A stretch of DNA of 34,574 nucleotides from Kocuria sp. (lineage in GTDB: Bacteria; Actinomycetota; Actinomycetes; Actinomycetales; Micrococcaceae). Position 1 is the first letter of the stretch; each line of letters opens with the position of its first letter. Below the pieces are notes generated by a model. That model saw nothing but the letters and a program-made list of their open reading frames with translations. It had not been told where the DNA came from and made no database searches. The stretch lies in contig NZ_JAUNPE010000012.1 of the NCBI RefSeq assembly GCF_030536815.1, positions 1 through 34,574 of the forward strand. The letters are read 5' to 3'. Position numbers and translations under genes: made by a program. Below are positions 25,775-34,574 of this stretch, piece after piece.

Positions 25775-25780
25775 AGCCTA
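25775..25780 (-). promoter_or_regulatory. -10 element of glgP (leaderless)
   Basis: TAGGCT on the minus strand ends 7 nt before the glgP GTG. Together with the glgE promoter it bounds a divergent control region of about 95 bp. Confidence 0.5.
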
Positions 25781-25804
25781 CCGGCACGCGGGCCGTCCCC
25801 CACT

Positions 25805-25832
25805 TCATGGTCCGATTGGGACACTCCCATGA
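25805..25832. promoter_or_regulatory. Inverted repeat in the glgP-glgE divergent region
   Basis: TCATGG 25805-25810 and CCATGA 25827-25832 are perfect inverted hexamers whose centres are 22 bp apart, two helical turns. They may be operator half-sites for a shared regulator, but short arms can occur by chance. Confidence 0.25.
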
Positions 25833-25852
25833 CCCCAGATGAGTGGTCGGCC

Positions 25853-25881
25853 TTAAGATTCGGGCGGATTGTCGCTAACGT
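25853..25881 (+). promoter_or_regulatory. Promoter of glgE (leaderless)
   Basis: TTAAGA 25853-25858 and TAACGT 25876-25881 are separated by 17 bp, and GTG 25889 begins 7 nt after the -10. Confidence 0.5.
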
Positions 25882-25888
25882 TAGGTCC

Positions 25889-28231
25889 GTGTCGCAGCAG
25901 AATCCTCAGCCCACTGGCCATCACGCACGCACCAACGACCCGCAGGAACCTACGTCCCAGGCCGGGTCCGCCCAGCCTGATGTGGGAAGCCGCTTGAACG
26001 CACCGGTCCCCGCCACGGGCGTGCCCGACGTTTCGCCATCCTTCCAGCGCCAGCGCGCCACCGAAGATGAAGCCGGTCAGCAGCCGGACGAACAGCCCCG
26101 AGTCGACCTCCTGGAAGAGGATGACGTGGTGGATCGTGAACCCACGGAGCAGCACGGCACCGCCGAATTGGGCAGTGAATCCGACTCGGGTGACTCATCC
26201 GAGTTCCCGTCCGCGGACCTGGTCTACGGACGCATCCCCATCACCGATGTCAGCCCCGTGGTGGAGTGCGGTCGTCTCCCCGCCACAGCGATCCCCGGCG
26301 AAGACATCCGAGTCTCCGCCACCGTGTTCCGCGAAGGCCACGATTCCCTGGGCGCGAGTGCCGTTCTGTACGACCCGCAGGGCCACGAGGTCCAGCGCGT
26401 CACCATGACACCGGGCGCCCCCGGTACCGATCGCTTCCACGCACTGCTGCGCCCACTGGCGGAGGGCCGTTGGAGTTTCGCGGTCGAGGGCTGGTCGGAT
26501 CTGTACGATACGTGGCTGCATGCCGCCGAGATCAAGATCGGTGTCGGCCAGGACGTCGAGCTCATGTTCAAGGAGGGCCAACTGCTCTTCGAAGCAGCGT
26601 CCAAGGAATCCTCGCGTTCCACGGCGGAGGCGCAGGCCTTCGAGGACGCCGCGGCCCGCATGATGGATACCGGTCTGTCGGTCGAGGACCGGCTGGCTGC
26701 TGGCACTTCCGCCCAGGTCAGGGCATACGTGGCCGAGCGCCCGTTGCGCGACCTGTTGAGCTCGTCCCAGCGGTTCCCGATCGAGGTCGAACGCGAAGCG
26801 GCGGGTCGTGGATCGTGGTACGAGTTCTTCCCGCGCTCCGAAGGCGCCACCTGGGATGCGGAAGCGGGCCAGTGGATCTCCGGCAACTTCACCACGGCCG
26901 TCGAGGCCCTGGACCGAGCCGCGGCCATGGGCTTCGACGTGGCGTACCTGCCGCCCATCCACCCGATCGGACGGAACCACCGCAAGGGGCCCAACAACTC
27001 ACTCGAGGCCGGACCGCAGGACCCTGGCTCTCCGTGGGCCATCGGCTCGGCCGAGGGCGGTCACGACGCCATCCACCCTGACCTGGGCACCTTCGAAGAC
27101 TTCGACAAGTTCGTGGCCCACGCTCACGAACTGGGCCTGGAAGTGGCCTTGGACCTCGCACTGCAGGCGTCCCCCGACCACCCATGGGTCGCCGAACACC
27201 CGCAATGGTTCACCACCCGCGCCGACGGCACCATTGCCTACGCGGAGAACCCGCCCAAGAAGTACCAGGACATCTACCCGCTGAACTTCGACAACGATCC
27301 GCAGGGTCTGGCCCGCGAGGTGCTGCGCGTGGTCGAACTGTGGATCAGCCACGGCGTGGACATCTTCCGCGTGGACAACCCGCACACCAAGCCCCTGTGG
27401 TTCTGGGAGTGGCTCATTGCCCGTGTGCGCGAAGAGCACCCGAACACCGTGTTCCTCGCGGAGGCCTTTACCCGCCCGGCCATGATGCAGGGCTTGGCCA
27501 AGGCCGGATTCCAGCAGTCCTACTCGTACTTCACCTGGCGCAACACCAAGGAAGAGATCGAGGAGTACCTCGAAGAGGTTTCCCACGAAACCTCATCCGC
27601 CTACCGGCCGAACTTCTTCGTCAACACCCCGGACATCCTCACCGAGTACCTGCAGTTCGGTGGTCCGGCGGCCTTCAAGGTGCGCGCGGCGTTGGCTTCG
27701 ACTGCCTCACCGTTGTGGGGCGTCTACGCGGGGTACGAACTGTTCGAGCACGTGGCCCGCCCGGGTGCCGAGGAGTACATAAACAACGAGAAGTTCGAAC
27801 TGCGCCCCCGTGATTTCCAGGGCGCGGTTGATCGGGGCGAGTCGCTGGCCCCTTACATCACCCGGCTCAACGAGATCCGCCGGGACCACCCGGCGCTGGG
27901 TGACCTGCAGAACCTCACCGTGCAATCCACGACCGATTCCGCCATCGTTGCGTACTCCAAGACCAAAACCGTGGAACGCGATGGTCACGAGGTGAAGGAC
28001 ACCGTGATCGTCGTCATCAATACCGACACGCACGCCACGCGTGAGGCCACGGTGTGGCTGGAACTGGATTCTCTGGGTCTGGGCGATGATGACTTCAACG
28101 AGGACGGTTCGTTCTGGGTGGATGATCTGATTTCCGGTGCCAGCTGGAAGTGGGGGACCCACAACTACGTCCGTCTGGATCCCTACATTGAGCCCGCGCA
28201 CATCCTGCACATTCGACGCAACGTGAAGTGA
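25889..28231 (+). CDS. glgE: Alpha-1,4-glucan:maltose-1-phosphate maltosyltransferase GlgE
   Basis: This GH13_3 enzyme transfers maltose from maltose 1-phosphate to the end of a linear alpha-1,4-glucan. At 780 residues it is longer than usual. The first ~105 residues are a Gln/Pro/Glu/Asp-rich, probably disordered extension; homology begins near 'ADLVYGRIPITDVSPVVECGRLPATAIPGEDI'. The catalytic residues are Asp496 (IFRVDNPHTKPLWFWEWL), Glu525 (VFLAEAFTRP) and Asp582 (NTPDILTEYLQFGG); their spacings of 29 and 57 equal those of the characterised Streptomyces enzyme. It is followed by treS and the maltokinase-branching fusion. GTG 25889 is chosen from its leaderless promoter and because upstream codons overlap glgP and its promoter. 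Confidence 0.94.
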   Translation: MSQQNPQPTGHHARTNDPQEPTSQAGSAQPDVGSRLNAPVPATGVPDVSPSFQRQRATEDEAGQQPDEQPRVDLLEEDDVVDREPTEQHGTAELGSESDSGDSSEFPSADLVYGRIPITDVSPVVECGRLPATAIPGEDIRVSATVFREGHDSLGASAVLYDPQGHEVQRVTMTPGAPGTDRFHALLRPLAEGRWSFAVEGWSDLYDTWLHAAEIKIGVGQDVELMFKEGQLLFEAASKESSRSTAEAQAFEDAAARMMDTGLSVEDRLAAGTSAQVRAYVAERPLRDLLSSSQRFPIEVEREAAGRGSWYEFFPRSEGATWDAEAGQWISGNFTTAVEALDRAAAMGFDVAYLPPIHPIGRNHRKGPNNSLEAGPQDPGSPWAIGSAEGGHDAIHPDLGTFEDFDKFVAHAHELGLEVALDLALQASPDHPWVAEHPQWFTTRADGTIAYAENPPKKYQDIYPLNFDNDPQGLAREVLRVVELWISHGVDIFRVDNPHTKPLWFWEWLIARVREEHPNTVFLAEAFTRPAMMQGLAKAGFQQSYSYFTWRNTKEEIEEYLEEVSHETSSAYRPNFFVNTPDILTEYLQFGGPAAFKVRAALASTASPLWGVYAGYELFEHVARPGAEEYINNEKFELRPRDFQGAVDRGESLAPYITRLNEIRRDHPALGDLQNLTVQSTTDSAIVAYSKTKTVERDGHEVKDTVIVVINTDTHATREATVWLELDSLGLGDDDFNEDGSFWVDDLISGASWKWGTHNYVRLDPYIEPAHILHIRRNVK

Positions 28232-28306
28232 TCCCCGTGATGGCTCGGATCAACCCTGTGCCACCAGTATGTCCACGTCACCTTTGAGAGGCCACAGCAA
28301 CCGACC

Positions 28307-30076
28307 ATGACCAGCACACCCTTCCACCTCAACGCGCCGGGTATTTCGCACGATCCGGACTGGTTCCGCAAAGCCGTTTTCTACGAAGTTCTGGTGCGGG
28401 CGTTCTCGGACGCCAATGGCGATGGCTCCGGTGATTTCTCCGGGCTGATCGACAAGCTGGATTACCTGCAGTGGCTGGGCATCGACTGCCTGTGGATTCC
28501 ACCGTTCTACGAGTCCCCGCTGCGCGACGGCGGCTACGACATCTCCGACTACTACTCGGTGTTGGATGAGTTCGGTACGGTCAGCGATTTCAAGCGGCTC
28601 GTGGCCGAGGCTCACGCGCGCGGACTGCGCGTGATCACCGACTTGCCGTTGAACCACACCTCGGATCAGCACCCGTGGTTCCAGGCGTCCCGCGAAGATC
28701 CGGAGGGGCCCTTCGGCGATTTCTACGTGTGGTCCGACACGGATGAGAAGTATCAGGACGCGCGCATCATCTTCGTGGACACGGAGGAGTCCAACTGGAC
28801 CTTCGATCCGGTGCGGCGTCAGTTCTTCTGGCACCGTTTCTTCTCCCACCAGCCGGACCTCAACTTCGAGAACCCCAAGGTCGTCCAGGCCGTGTTCGAC
28901 GTGGTCAAGTTCTGGTTGGACATGGGCATTGACGGCTTCCGCGCGGATGCCATCCCGTACCTGATCGAGGAGGACGGCACCAATTGCGAGAACCTGCCGG
29001 GCACCCACGATTTCCTGGTCAACTTGCGCACCATGGTGGACGAGCTCTACCCGGGGCGCGTGATCATTGCTGAAGCCAACCAGATGCCGCATGAGGTCGT
29101 GGAGTACTTCGGAACGGAGACCTCACCCGAGTGCCACATGTGCTTCCACTTCCCGATCATGCCGCGCATTTACTACGCGCTGCGTGACCAGAAGGCCGAG
29201 CCCATCGTCTCCACCATGGAGAACACGCCGCAGATTCCCGCGGGCACCCAGTGGGGTACGTTCTTGCGCAACCACGACGAGTTGACCTTGGAAATGGTGA
29301 CCAGCGAGGAACGCCAGGCCATGCTGGGCTGGTACGCCCCGGATTCGCGCATGCGAGCCAACATCGGTATCCGACGTCGCCTGGCGCCGTTGCTCGACAA
29401 CTCGCGGGCCGAGCTGGAGCTCGCCCACGCGTTGCTCTTGTCGCTACCGGGCTCGCCGTTCCTCTACTACGGGGATGAGATCGGCATGGGCGACAACATC
29501 TGGCTGGACGACCGTGATGCCTCCCGCACGCCTATGCAATGGACCCCGGATCGTAACGCCGGGTTTTCCACCGCGGATCCGGGCAAGCTGTACCTCCCGG
29601 TGATCCAGTCACTGGTGTACAACTACACCCAGACCAACGTGGAGACCCAGCTTGCGTCGTCCTCGTCGCTGTTGCATTGGATCCGGCAAATGCTCATGGT
29701 CCGCAAGGCACACCCGGCATTCGGAATGGGGGACTACGTGAACGTGGACACCGATCACGAGTCGGTGCTTGCGTTCTTGCGTCGCTTGGATCCCCACGAT
29801 GCGGATGACGAGCACGGCGAAACGGTGCTCAGCATTTTTAACCTGTCGCATGTGCCGGCCAGTTGCTCGCTGACGCTGCCCGAGTACGCCGGTCGCGGTA
29901 CCCGCGAACTGTTCGGCGGGGAGCCTTTCGGTGAGTTCGATGAGTCCGGTCGCTACCGGATCACCCTGGGATCGCAGGACTTCTTCTGGCTGCGGTTGCG
30001 CAGCGCGTCCTCGATCGACGGATCCCACCCGGAAACCATCGCGATGCCTATCATCAAGCCCGCGCGTAACGACTGA
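28307..30076 (+). CDS. treS: Trehalose synthase (maltose/trehalose isomerase)
   Basis: The 589-residue GH13_16 enzyme interconverts trehalose and maltose and here feeds maltose to the kinase encoded next. It has '[67 protein letters not shown]', nucleophile Asp214 in '[25 protein letters not shown]', acid Glu256 in 'IIAEANQMP' and Asp324 in '[11 protein letters not shown]', plus '[33 protein letters not shown]'. It is a stand-alone TreS, without the maltokinase fusion found in many other bacteria. It starts 75 nt after glgE; GAGAGG lies about 15 nt upstream of the ATG, so the ribosome site is not ideal. Confidence 0.95.
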   Translation: MTSTPFHLNAPGISHDPDWFRKAVFYEVLVRAFSDANGDGSGDFSGLIDKLDYLQWLGIDCLWIPPFYESPLRDGGYDISDYYSVLDEFGTVSDFKRLVAEAHARGLRVITDLPLNHTSDQHPWFQASREDPEGPFGDFYVWSDTDEKYQDARIIFVDTEESNWTFDPVRRQFFWHRFFSHQPDLNFENPKVVQAVFDVVKFWLDMGIDGFRADAIPYLIEEDGTNCENLPGTHDFLVNLRTMVDELYPGRVIIAEANQMPHEVVEYFGTETSPECHMCFHFPIMPRIYYALRDQKAEPIVSTMENTPQIPAGTQWGTFLRNHDELTLEMVTSEERQAMLGWYAPDSRMRANIGIRRRLAPLLDNSRAELELAHALLLSLPGSPFLYYGDEIGMGDNIWLDDRDASRTPMQWTPDRNAGFSTADPGKLYLPVIQSLVYNYTQTNVETQLASSSSLLHWIRQMLMVRKAHPAFGMGDYVNVDTDHESVLAFLRRLDPHDADDEHGETVLSIFNLSHVPASCSLTLPEYAGRGTRELFGGEPFGEFDESGRYRITLGSQDFFWLRLRSASSIDGSHPETIAMPIIKPARND

Positions 30077-30126
30077 CCGGTGGGGCACTCCACGAAGATG
30101 TATCTGAGGGAAGCGGGGAACACACA

Positions 30127-33100
30127 ATGACGGATCAACAGGTTCTGGACCGGTTGCGTGACTGGCTGCCGCGGCAACGCTGGTTCCCGATCACCGCCAT
30201 AGCTGAGGAGATCACGCTTGATGTCGCGGGCCGTGTGCAGCTGGACCTCGACCTCGAGGGCACGGATTCGCTCGTGCGCGATCATGTGGTGTACCTGGTT
30301 CGGGCCACCGTGGGTGATCGCAGCGAGCTGCTGAATGTTCCGGTAGTACGCACCGCCGAGCCGCTGGCCGAGTACGAGCGGTACCTGATCGGCTCCTATC
30401 AGGGCACCGGTCCCAGTCGCGCTCTACCCGAGCAGATCGTGGCCGGCGTGGATGCCTCAACCTCCTTCCTGAGGCGTGCGGTTCGGCAGGCGGGGTCGTT
30501 CTGGGAACGACGCCGCTCGGGGGCCACCGCGGAGCAGGCCACCTCACCCACTGACGAGCCCACGCACGCCGGGCCGGACAAGCCACCGTCGAACCAGGAA
30601 CCCCGCGCCCGCGCGAGTTCCGAACTGGACGAAGACCACGCCGGCACGTCTTATCTCTACGACGCCGTGGGCGACCCCGCATTCCTGGACGCCGTGCTGC
30701 GCATCATGGACACCCAACTCGGTGTCGGTGGTGTGCTGCGCCACGGTATGGGCATCCACGGCAAGTACACGGGCGCGCTCAACATGCAGTACAGGATCTC
30801 CGGCTCCGACCAGGTCCGCGTCATTTCTTCGGAACAGTCGAACACGTCGGTGATCCTGACCCCGCCCGCCCACGAGACGTCGTCGGACACCGCCCTGCGT
30901 GGTGACGCGGTCATCGTGAAGTTCTTCCGTGTGGTGGGGGAAGGGCGCAACCCGGATGTCGAGGTCGGCGTGGAGCTCACCTCGCAGGGATCTTCGGCCG
31001 TGCCGGCCACTGCAGGGTGGATCGATGCCCAGTGGCGCCAAGGACTCGTGACGACCGCGGGCCAGCTGGCCGTGGCGGCACACTTCGTGGACCACGCGCA
31101 GGACGCATGGGCCATGGCGGTCGACAGTGCAACGAACGGCGCGGACTTCACGGACCGTGCCCGGGAACTGGGGGCCACCACGGCGCGTGTGCACGCGGAT
31201 CTGATTGCTGCCTTCGACCCGGTCACCGTCGACCACGACGCCCGCAATGCTTTCCTGAAGGACATTTCGGGGCGGTTGCGCTGGGCCTGGGAGGCATGCG
31301 GCGACCGGTTCAGCGAGTTCGAGCAGGTCCTCGAATCACTCATGGCCGAGCTCGAAAACCTCCACGAGCTGCCTCCTCTGCAGCGCATTCACGGGGATTA
31401 TCACCTGGGTCAGGTGCTCTACAACCGGGACGATGGTTTCAAGGTTCTCGATTTCGAGGGTGAACCGTTGCGCCCCATCAAGGAGCGAGTACGCCCGGAC
31501 GTTGCGCTCCGCGATGTCGTGGGCATGCTGCGTTCCCTGGATTACGCCGGCGCCATGGCCGGTCGCGACCGGTCCGAGGACACGCAGGAATGGACGCGGG
31601 CGGCGTCGTCGGCCTTTCTCGAGGGTTACCGCGAGGTCAGCGGCCGGACCCTCGACACGGAATCCGTGCTGTTCCAAGCGCTGTGGCTGGACAAGGCGCT
31701 GTACGAAGTGGTCTATGAACAGCGCAACCGTCCCGACTGGGTGGATGTACCGACCGATGCCGTCATCCGTTCGCTACGCGACGCAAGCTCCCGTAGCGTG
31801 ACAGCCACGACGGACGATCATCAGAACTCCGACGACACCTTCAGAACTGAGGAAGTAGTGAGTACCGAGCGAGAGCAGGACCCCCGACACACTCCGGACA
31901 CCTCGGCTGATCCGGAACCCACGGGAAAGCAGCGCCCCGTGCCCGCGGAGATGTCGCAGAACACGGATCAGGACGCCGGCCCATCCGGGGAGAACAAGCC
32001 CAAGCCCGTGTCCCAAGAGGTGCTGGCGGCCGTGGCAGAGGGCAGATACCACGATCCCCACTCGGTGCTGGGCGCTCACCCGAACGGTGATGACACGGTC
32101 ACCATTCGTACGTTGCGTCGGTTCGCGAGCGACGTTTCGGTGCGCACCGTGGACGGTCTGTACCCGCTCGAACACGAGTGGGGCGGCATCTTCTCGGGTG
32201 TCGTTGCCTGTCATGAGGAGGGGCGTATCCCGGATTATCGTCTAGAGGTGACCTACAGCGGGCAGGAACCGCAAGTTCTGGATGACCCGTACCGCTTTGC
32301 ACCCACCCTGGGCGAGTTGGACCTGCATCTGATGGGTGAAGGGCGCCACGAGACGCTTTGGACTGCGCTGGGTGCGCACGTTCACCGGTACCCCTCGGCC
32401 ATGGGAGAGATCCGGGGCGTGAGCTTTGCGGTGTGGGCCCCCAATGCTCGCGCCGTGCGTGTCATTGGTGATTTCAACGGCTGGGACGGTTCCGAGCACG
32501 CGATGCGCTCGCTGGGCTCCACCGGCATCTGGGAGTTGTTCATCCCGGGAATGGGCTCGGGGGACACCTACAAGTTCCGTGTCCAGGGCCGTGATGGTAG
32601 CTGGCGGGACAAGGCCGACCCCATGGCGTTCGGAACGGAAGTACCGCCGTCCACGGCATCCCGGGTCTTCGAGTCCACCTACGAATTCCAGGACTCCGAG
32701 TGGATGGCCAAACGAGCCCAGACCGATCCCCACAACGCGCCCATGAGCGTGTACGAACTCCACATCGGTTCGTGGCGCAAGGGCTTGGGTTATGTGGATC
32801 TCGCACGCGAGTTGGTCGAATACCTGACATGGCAAGGGTTCACCCACGTGGAGCTCATGCCGGTTGCCGAACACCCCTTCGGTGGTTCCTGGGGTTACCA
32901 GGTCACCTCCTACTACGCACCGTCCTCTCGGTTCGGTTCTCCTGACGAGTTCCGTTACCTGGTTGACCAGTTGCACCAGGCCGGTATCGGTGTGCTCGTC
33001 GACTGGGTGCCGGGCCACTTCCCCAAGGACGAGTGGGCGCTTGCGAAATTCGATGGCGAACCGCTGTACGAGCACTCGGATCCCCGCCGCGGTGAGCACA

Positions 33101-34197
33101 AGGACTGGGGCACGTTGATCTTCGACTACGGCCGCTCCGAGGTGCGCAACTTCTTGGTTGCCAATGCCAACTACTGGCTCGAGGAGTACCACATCGACGG
33201 TCTGCGCGTGGATGCCGTGGCCTCCATGCTGTACCTGGACTATTCGCGTAACGACGGCGAATGGGAACCCAACAAGTACGGCGGCCGCGAGAATCTCGAA
33301 GCCATTGGGTTCCTGCAGGAATCCAATGCCACGGCCTACCGTCGCAACCCCGGCATTGTGATGATTGCGGAAGAATCCACGTCGTTCCCGGGCGTCACCA
33401 AGCCCACCGAAGCGGGTGGTCTCGGATTCGGCATCAAGTGGAACATGGGCTGGATGCACGACAGCCTGGAGTACATGGCGGAAGACCCGTTCAACCGCCA
33501 TTACCACCACAACAAGGCAACGTTCTCCATGGTCTACGCCTACTCCGAGAACTTCATCCTCCCCATTTCCCACGACGAAGTCGTGTACGGAAAGGGATCG
33601 TTGTTGCGCAAGATGCCGGGGGACCGATGGCAGCAGCTGGCCAACGTGCGTGCCTACCTCGCGTACATGTGGGCGCACCCGGGTAAGCAACTGATCTTTA
33701 TGGGAACCGAGTACGCCCAGGAATCCGAATGGTCGCAGGAACACGGCCTGGACTGGTGGCTCTCCGAGACCCCTCCCCACCACGGAGTGCAAGAACTCGT
33801 GAAGAACCTCAACGAGATCTACCGGGGCACCCCCGCGCTCTATGTCCGTGACAACGACCCGTCCGGTTTCGAATGGATCGATGCCAACGACGCCGGGCGC
33901 AATACCCTGTCGTTCACCCGCTGGGACGATCAGGGCAACCCGCTGGTGTGCGTTGCCAACTTTGCTGGTAACCCGCATGAGAACTTCCGCGTGGGGTTGC
34001 CGTGGGCCGGTGAATGGGACGAGGTGCTGAACACGGACTCGGAACTCTTCGGGGGATCCGGGGTGGGCAACCTCGGGAAGGTCGTAGCCACGGAGGGCGC
34101 CTTCAACGACAAGCCCGCCTCAGCGGAGATGACCGTTCCCCCGCTTGCGGTGCTGTATTTGAAGCCGGCATCTCAGTCGAAGAACGACGTCAACTAG
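30127..34197 (+). CDS. glgB: Maltokinase-branching enzyme fusion (Mak-GlgB)
   Basis: One uninterrupted 1356-codon frame joins two enzymes. Residues 1 to ~555 are maltokinase (Pep2/Mak), which makes maltose 1-phosphate with ATP: N-terminal cap '[12 protein letters not shown]', kinase loop H422-G-D-Y-H-L-G-Q, metal motif D442-F-E-G, and '[17 protein letters not shown]'. Residues ~131-170 are a Pro/Glu/Ser-rich insert. Residues ~556-630 are a hydrophilic linker. The rest is the 1,4-alpha-glucan branching enzyme: N-domain '[14 protein letters not shown]', CBM48 '[24 protein letters not shown]', and catalytic Asp1029, Glu1082, Asp1150 with the same spacings as E. coli GlgB. An internal GTG (31858-31860, residue 578) preceded by GAGGA could also start GlgB alone. 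ATG 30127 has GGGGAA upstream; treS ends 50 nt before. Confidence 0.92.
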   Translation: MTDQQVLDRLRDWLPRQRWFPITAIAEEITLDVAGRVQLDLDLEGTDSLVRDHVVYLVRATVGDRSELLNVPVVRTAEPLAEYERYLIGSYQGTGPSRALPEQIVAGVDASTSFLRRAVRQAGSFWERRRSGATAEQATSPTDEPTHAGPDKPPSNQEPRARASSELDEDHAGTSYLYDAVGDPAFLDAVLRIMDTQLGVGGVLRHGMGIHGKYTGALNMQYRISGSDQVRVISSEQSNTSVILTPPAHETSSDTALRGDAVIVKFFRVVGEGRNPDVEVGVELTSQGSSAVPATAGWIDAQWRQGLVTTAGQLAVAAHFVDHAQDAWAMAVDSATNGADFTDRARELGATTARVHADLIAAFDPVTVDHDARNAFLKDISGRLRWAWEACGDRFSEFEQVLESLMAELENLHELPPLQRIHGDYHLGQVLYNRDDGFKVLDFEGEPLRPIKERVRPDVALRDVVGMLRSLDYAGAMAGRDRSEDTQEWTRAASSAFLEGYREVSGRTLDTESVLFQALWLDKALYEVVYEQRNRPDWVDVPTDAVIRSLRDASSRSVTATTDDHQNSDDTFRTEEVVSTEREQDPRHTPDTSADPEPTGKQRPVPAEMSQNTDQDAGPSGENKPKPVSQEVLAAVAEGRYHDPHSVLGAHPNGDDTVTIRTLRRFASDVSVRTVDGLYPLEHEWGGIFSGVVACHEEGRIPDYRLEVTYSGQEPQVLDDPYRFAPTLGELDLHLMGEGRHETLWTALGAHVHRYPSAMGEIRGVSFAVWAPNARAVRVIGDFNGWDGSEHAMRSLGSTGIWELFIPGMGSGDTYKFRVQGRDGSWRDKADPMAFGTEVPPSTASRVFESTYEFQDSEWMAKRAQTDPHNAPMSVYELHIGSWRKGLGYVDLARELVEYLTWQGFTHVELMPVAEHPFGGSWGYQVTSYYAPSSRFGSPDEFRYLVDQLHQAGIGVLVDWVPGHFPKDEWALAKFDGEPLYEHSDPRRGEHKDWGTLIFDYGRSEVRNFLVANANYWLEEYHIDGLRVDAVASMLYLDYSRNDGEWEPNKYGGRENLEAIGFLQESNATAYRRNPGIVMIAEESTSFPGVTKPTEAGGLGFGIKWNMGWMHDSLEYMAEDPFNRHYHHNKATFSMVYAYSENFILPISHDEVVYGKGSLLRKMPGDRWQQLANVRAYLAYMWAHPGKQLIFMGTEYAQESEWSQEHGLDWWLSETPPHHGVQELVKNLNEIYRGTPALYVRDNDPSGFEWIDANDAGRNTLSFTRWDDQGNPLVCVANFAGNPHENFRVGLPWAGEWDEVLNTDSELFGGSGVGNLGKVVATEGAFNDKPASAEMTVPPLAVLYLKPASQSKNDVN

Positions 34198-34211
34198 CGC
34201 GTCAACCCGCG

Positions 34212-34247
34212 ACCCGCGGCGCGAACCGAAAGGTTCGTTCCGCGGGT
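34212..34247 (+). terminator. Terminator after mak-glgB
   Basis: ACCCGCGG (34212-34219) pairs with CCGCGGGT (34240-34247), and CGAACC (34222-34227) pairs with GGTTCG (34232-34237), with 2-nt internal bulges on each side and a GAAA tetraloop. It is followed by TTGTCGTT. Confidence 0.75.
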
Positions 34248-34276
34248 TTGTCGTTCCCGCGGCAAGTGTGTAATGT
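34248..34276 (+). promoter_or_regulatory. Upstream rrn promoter candidate (first of three)
   Basis: TTGTCG 34248-34253 and TAATGT 34271-34276 are spaced 17 bp. It abuts the glgB terminator, so termination and re-initiation are adjacent. Confidence 0.4.
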
Positions 34277-34357
34277 CTACCGAGTCGCCGCGGCGAAGTT
34301 CTTCTGAGAAGGACCGAGACGGGCGACAAAAGATTCAACCTTCACGGTTCCAGGGTG

Positions 34358-34385
34358 TTGCAAGACGCCGCGGATGTGCTAGGAT
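34358..34385 (+). promoter_or_regulatory. rrn promoter candidate (second of three)
   Basis: TTGCAA 34358-34363 and TAGGAT 34380-34385 are spaced 16 bp. The 80 bp between the first and second promoters hold no reading frame of note. Confidence 0.55.
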
Positions 34386-34448
34386 GAATCCCCGCGAGCA
34401 AGAGATCGCAAGGTAAGTTTTCAGAAGAACCCCAGGGTTCAACCGGAT

Positions 34449-34478
34449 TTGACCCGCCGTTCCGATCTCGCCTAAGCT
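34449..34478 (+). promoter_or_regulatory. rrn promoter candidate (third of three)
   Basis: TTGACC 34449-34454 and TAAGCT 34473-34478 are spaced 18 bp and lie about 50 bp before the conserved leader, as expected for the proximal rRNA promoter. Confidence 0.6.
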
Positions 34479-34525
34479 CGCAGATCGCAACCGACTTCGA
34501 ACCCGCAGGGTGTCGAGGAGTGGTT

Positions 34526-34574
34526 TGTTGTTTGTCAACTCAATAGTGTGCCTAGTTTGTTGATACCAAGAATT
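34526..34574 (+). promoter_or_regulatory. rRNA operon leader (antitermination/processing region)
   Basis: A stretch with GTTGTTTGTCAACTCAATAG followed by TGTGCC and TTTGTTGATACC matches the leader found upstream of 16S rRNA genes in Micrococcales and closely resembles the boxA-containing rrn leader of mycobacteria. It marks the start of an rRNA operon whose 16S gene lies just beyond the window end. Confidence 0.75.

Noticed and set aside
32242..33978. A 578-codon open frame antisense to the GlgB domain
   Set aside because: A shadow of a strongly conserved gene; the translation is His/Val/Gly-rich, as reversed high-GC genes are, with no known motif.
1..34574. Insertion sequence, prophage or CRISPR array
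   Set aside because: No transposase, integrase or phage frame, no regularly spaced repeats, and gene order matches conserved actinobacterial blocks.

Overview
This window reads as ordinary chromosome of a high-GC Gram-positive bacterium, most likely a Micrococcales actinobacterium (Kocuria, Rothia or Arthrobacter-like). The reasons are the high GC content, frequent GTG starts, many leaderless promoter-start junctions (TAnnnT followed 6-7 nt later by ATG or GTG), and actinobacterial gene blocks: LpqE-like/CarD/IspD/IspF/CysS/RlmB, Gpm/PhoU/SenX3/RegX3, and the GlgE glucan pathway. I see no mobile element, CRISPR array, phage gene or plasmid gene. The genus is an inference.

Bases 1-6179 look like a sulfur-scavenging accessory region. 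After the tail of a probable ABC ATPase comes a leaderless 15-codon open frame with two adjacent Cys codons, then a TauD/TfdA dioxygenase. A strong hairpin separates it from a convergent tRNA-Thr(CGT). Two tightly coupled luciferase-like flavin monooxygenases on the minus strand are divergent from a large FAD/NAD(P)-binding protein; three 10-bp-phased repeats lie between them.

Bases 6176-12833 hold housekeeping genes: a minus-strand operon tmk-holB-lipoprotein peptidase (in transcription order), a divergent PLP trans-sulfuration enzyme whose promoter contains a perfect 20-bp palindrome, a small DUF2516 membrane protein, a methyltransferase and gpmA. Bases 12912-15763 hold the phosphate-response genes: phoU on the minus strand and senX3-regX3 on the plus strand, with a PHO-box-like direct repeat between them.

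Bases 15783-20925 are the conserved LpqE-like/carD block followed by ispD, ispF (MEP isoprenoid pathway), cysS and rlmB. Bases 20912-34197 are an alpha-glucan/trehalose cluster: glgX, convergent glgP, then divergent glgE, treS and one 1356-codon frame fusing maltokinase to the branching enzyme GlgB. Together these give trehalose -> maltose (TreS) -> maltose-1-phosphate (Mak) -> linear glucan (GlgE) -> branched glucan (GlgB), with GlgX and GlgP for breakdown. The classical glgC/glgA are not in the window.

The last 380 bases hold the glgB terminator and then a ribosomal RNA operon control region: three tandem promoter-like sequences and the conserved rrn leader. The 16S gene itself starts beyond the window.
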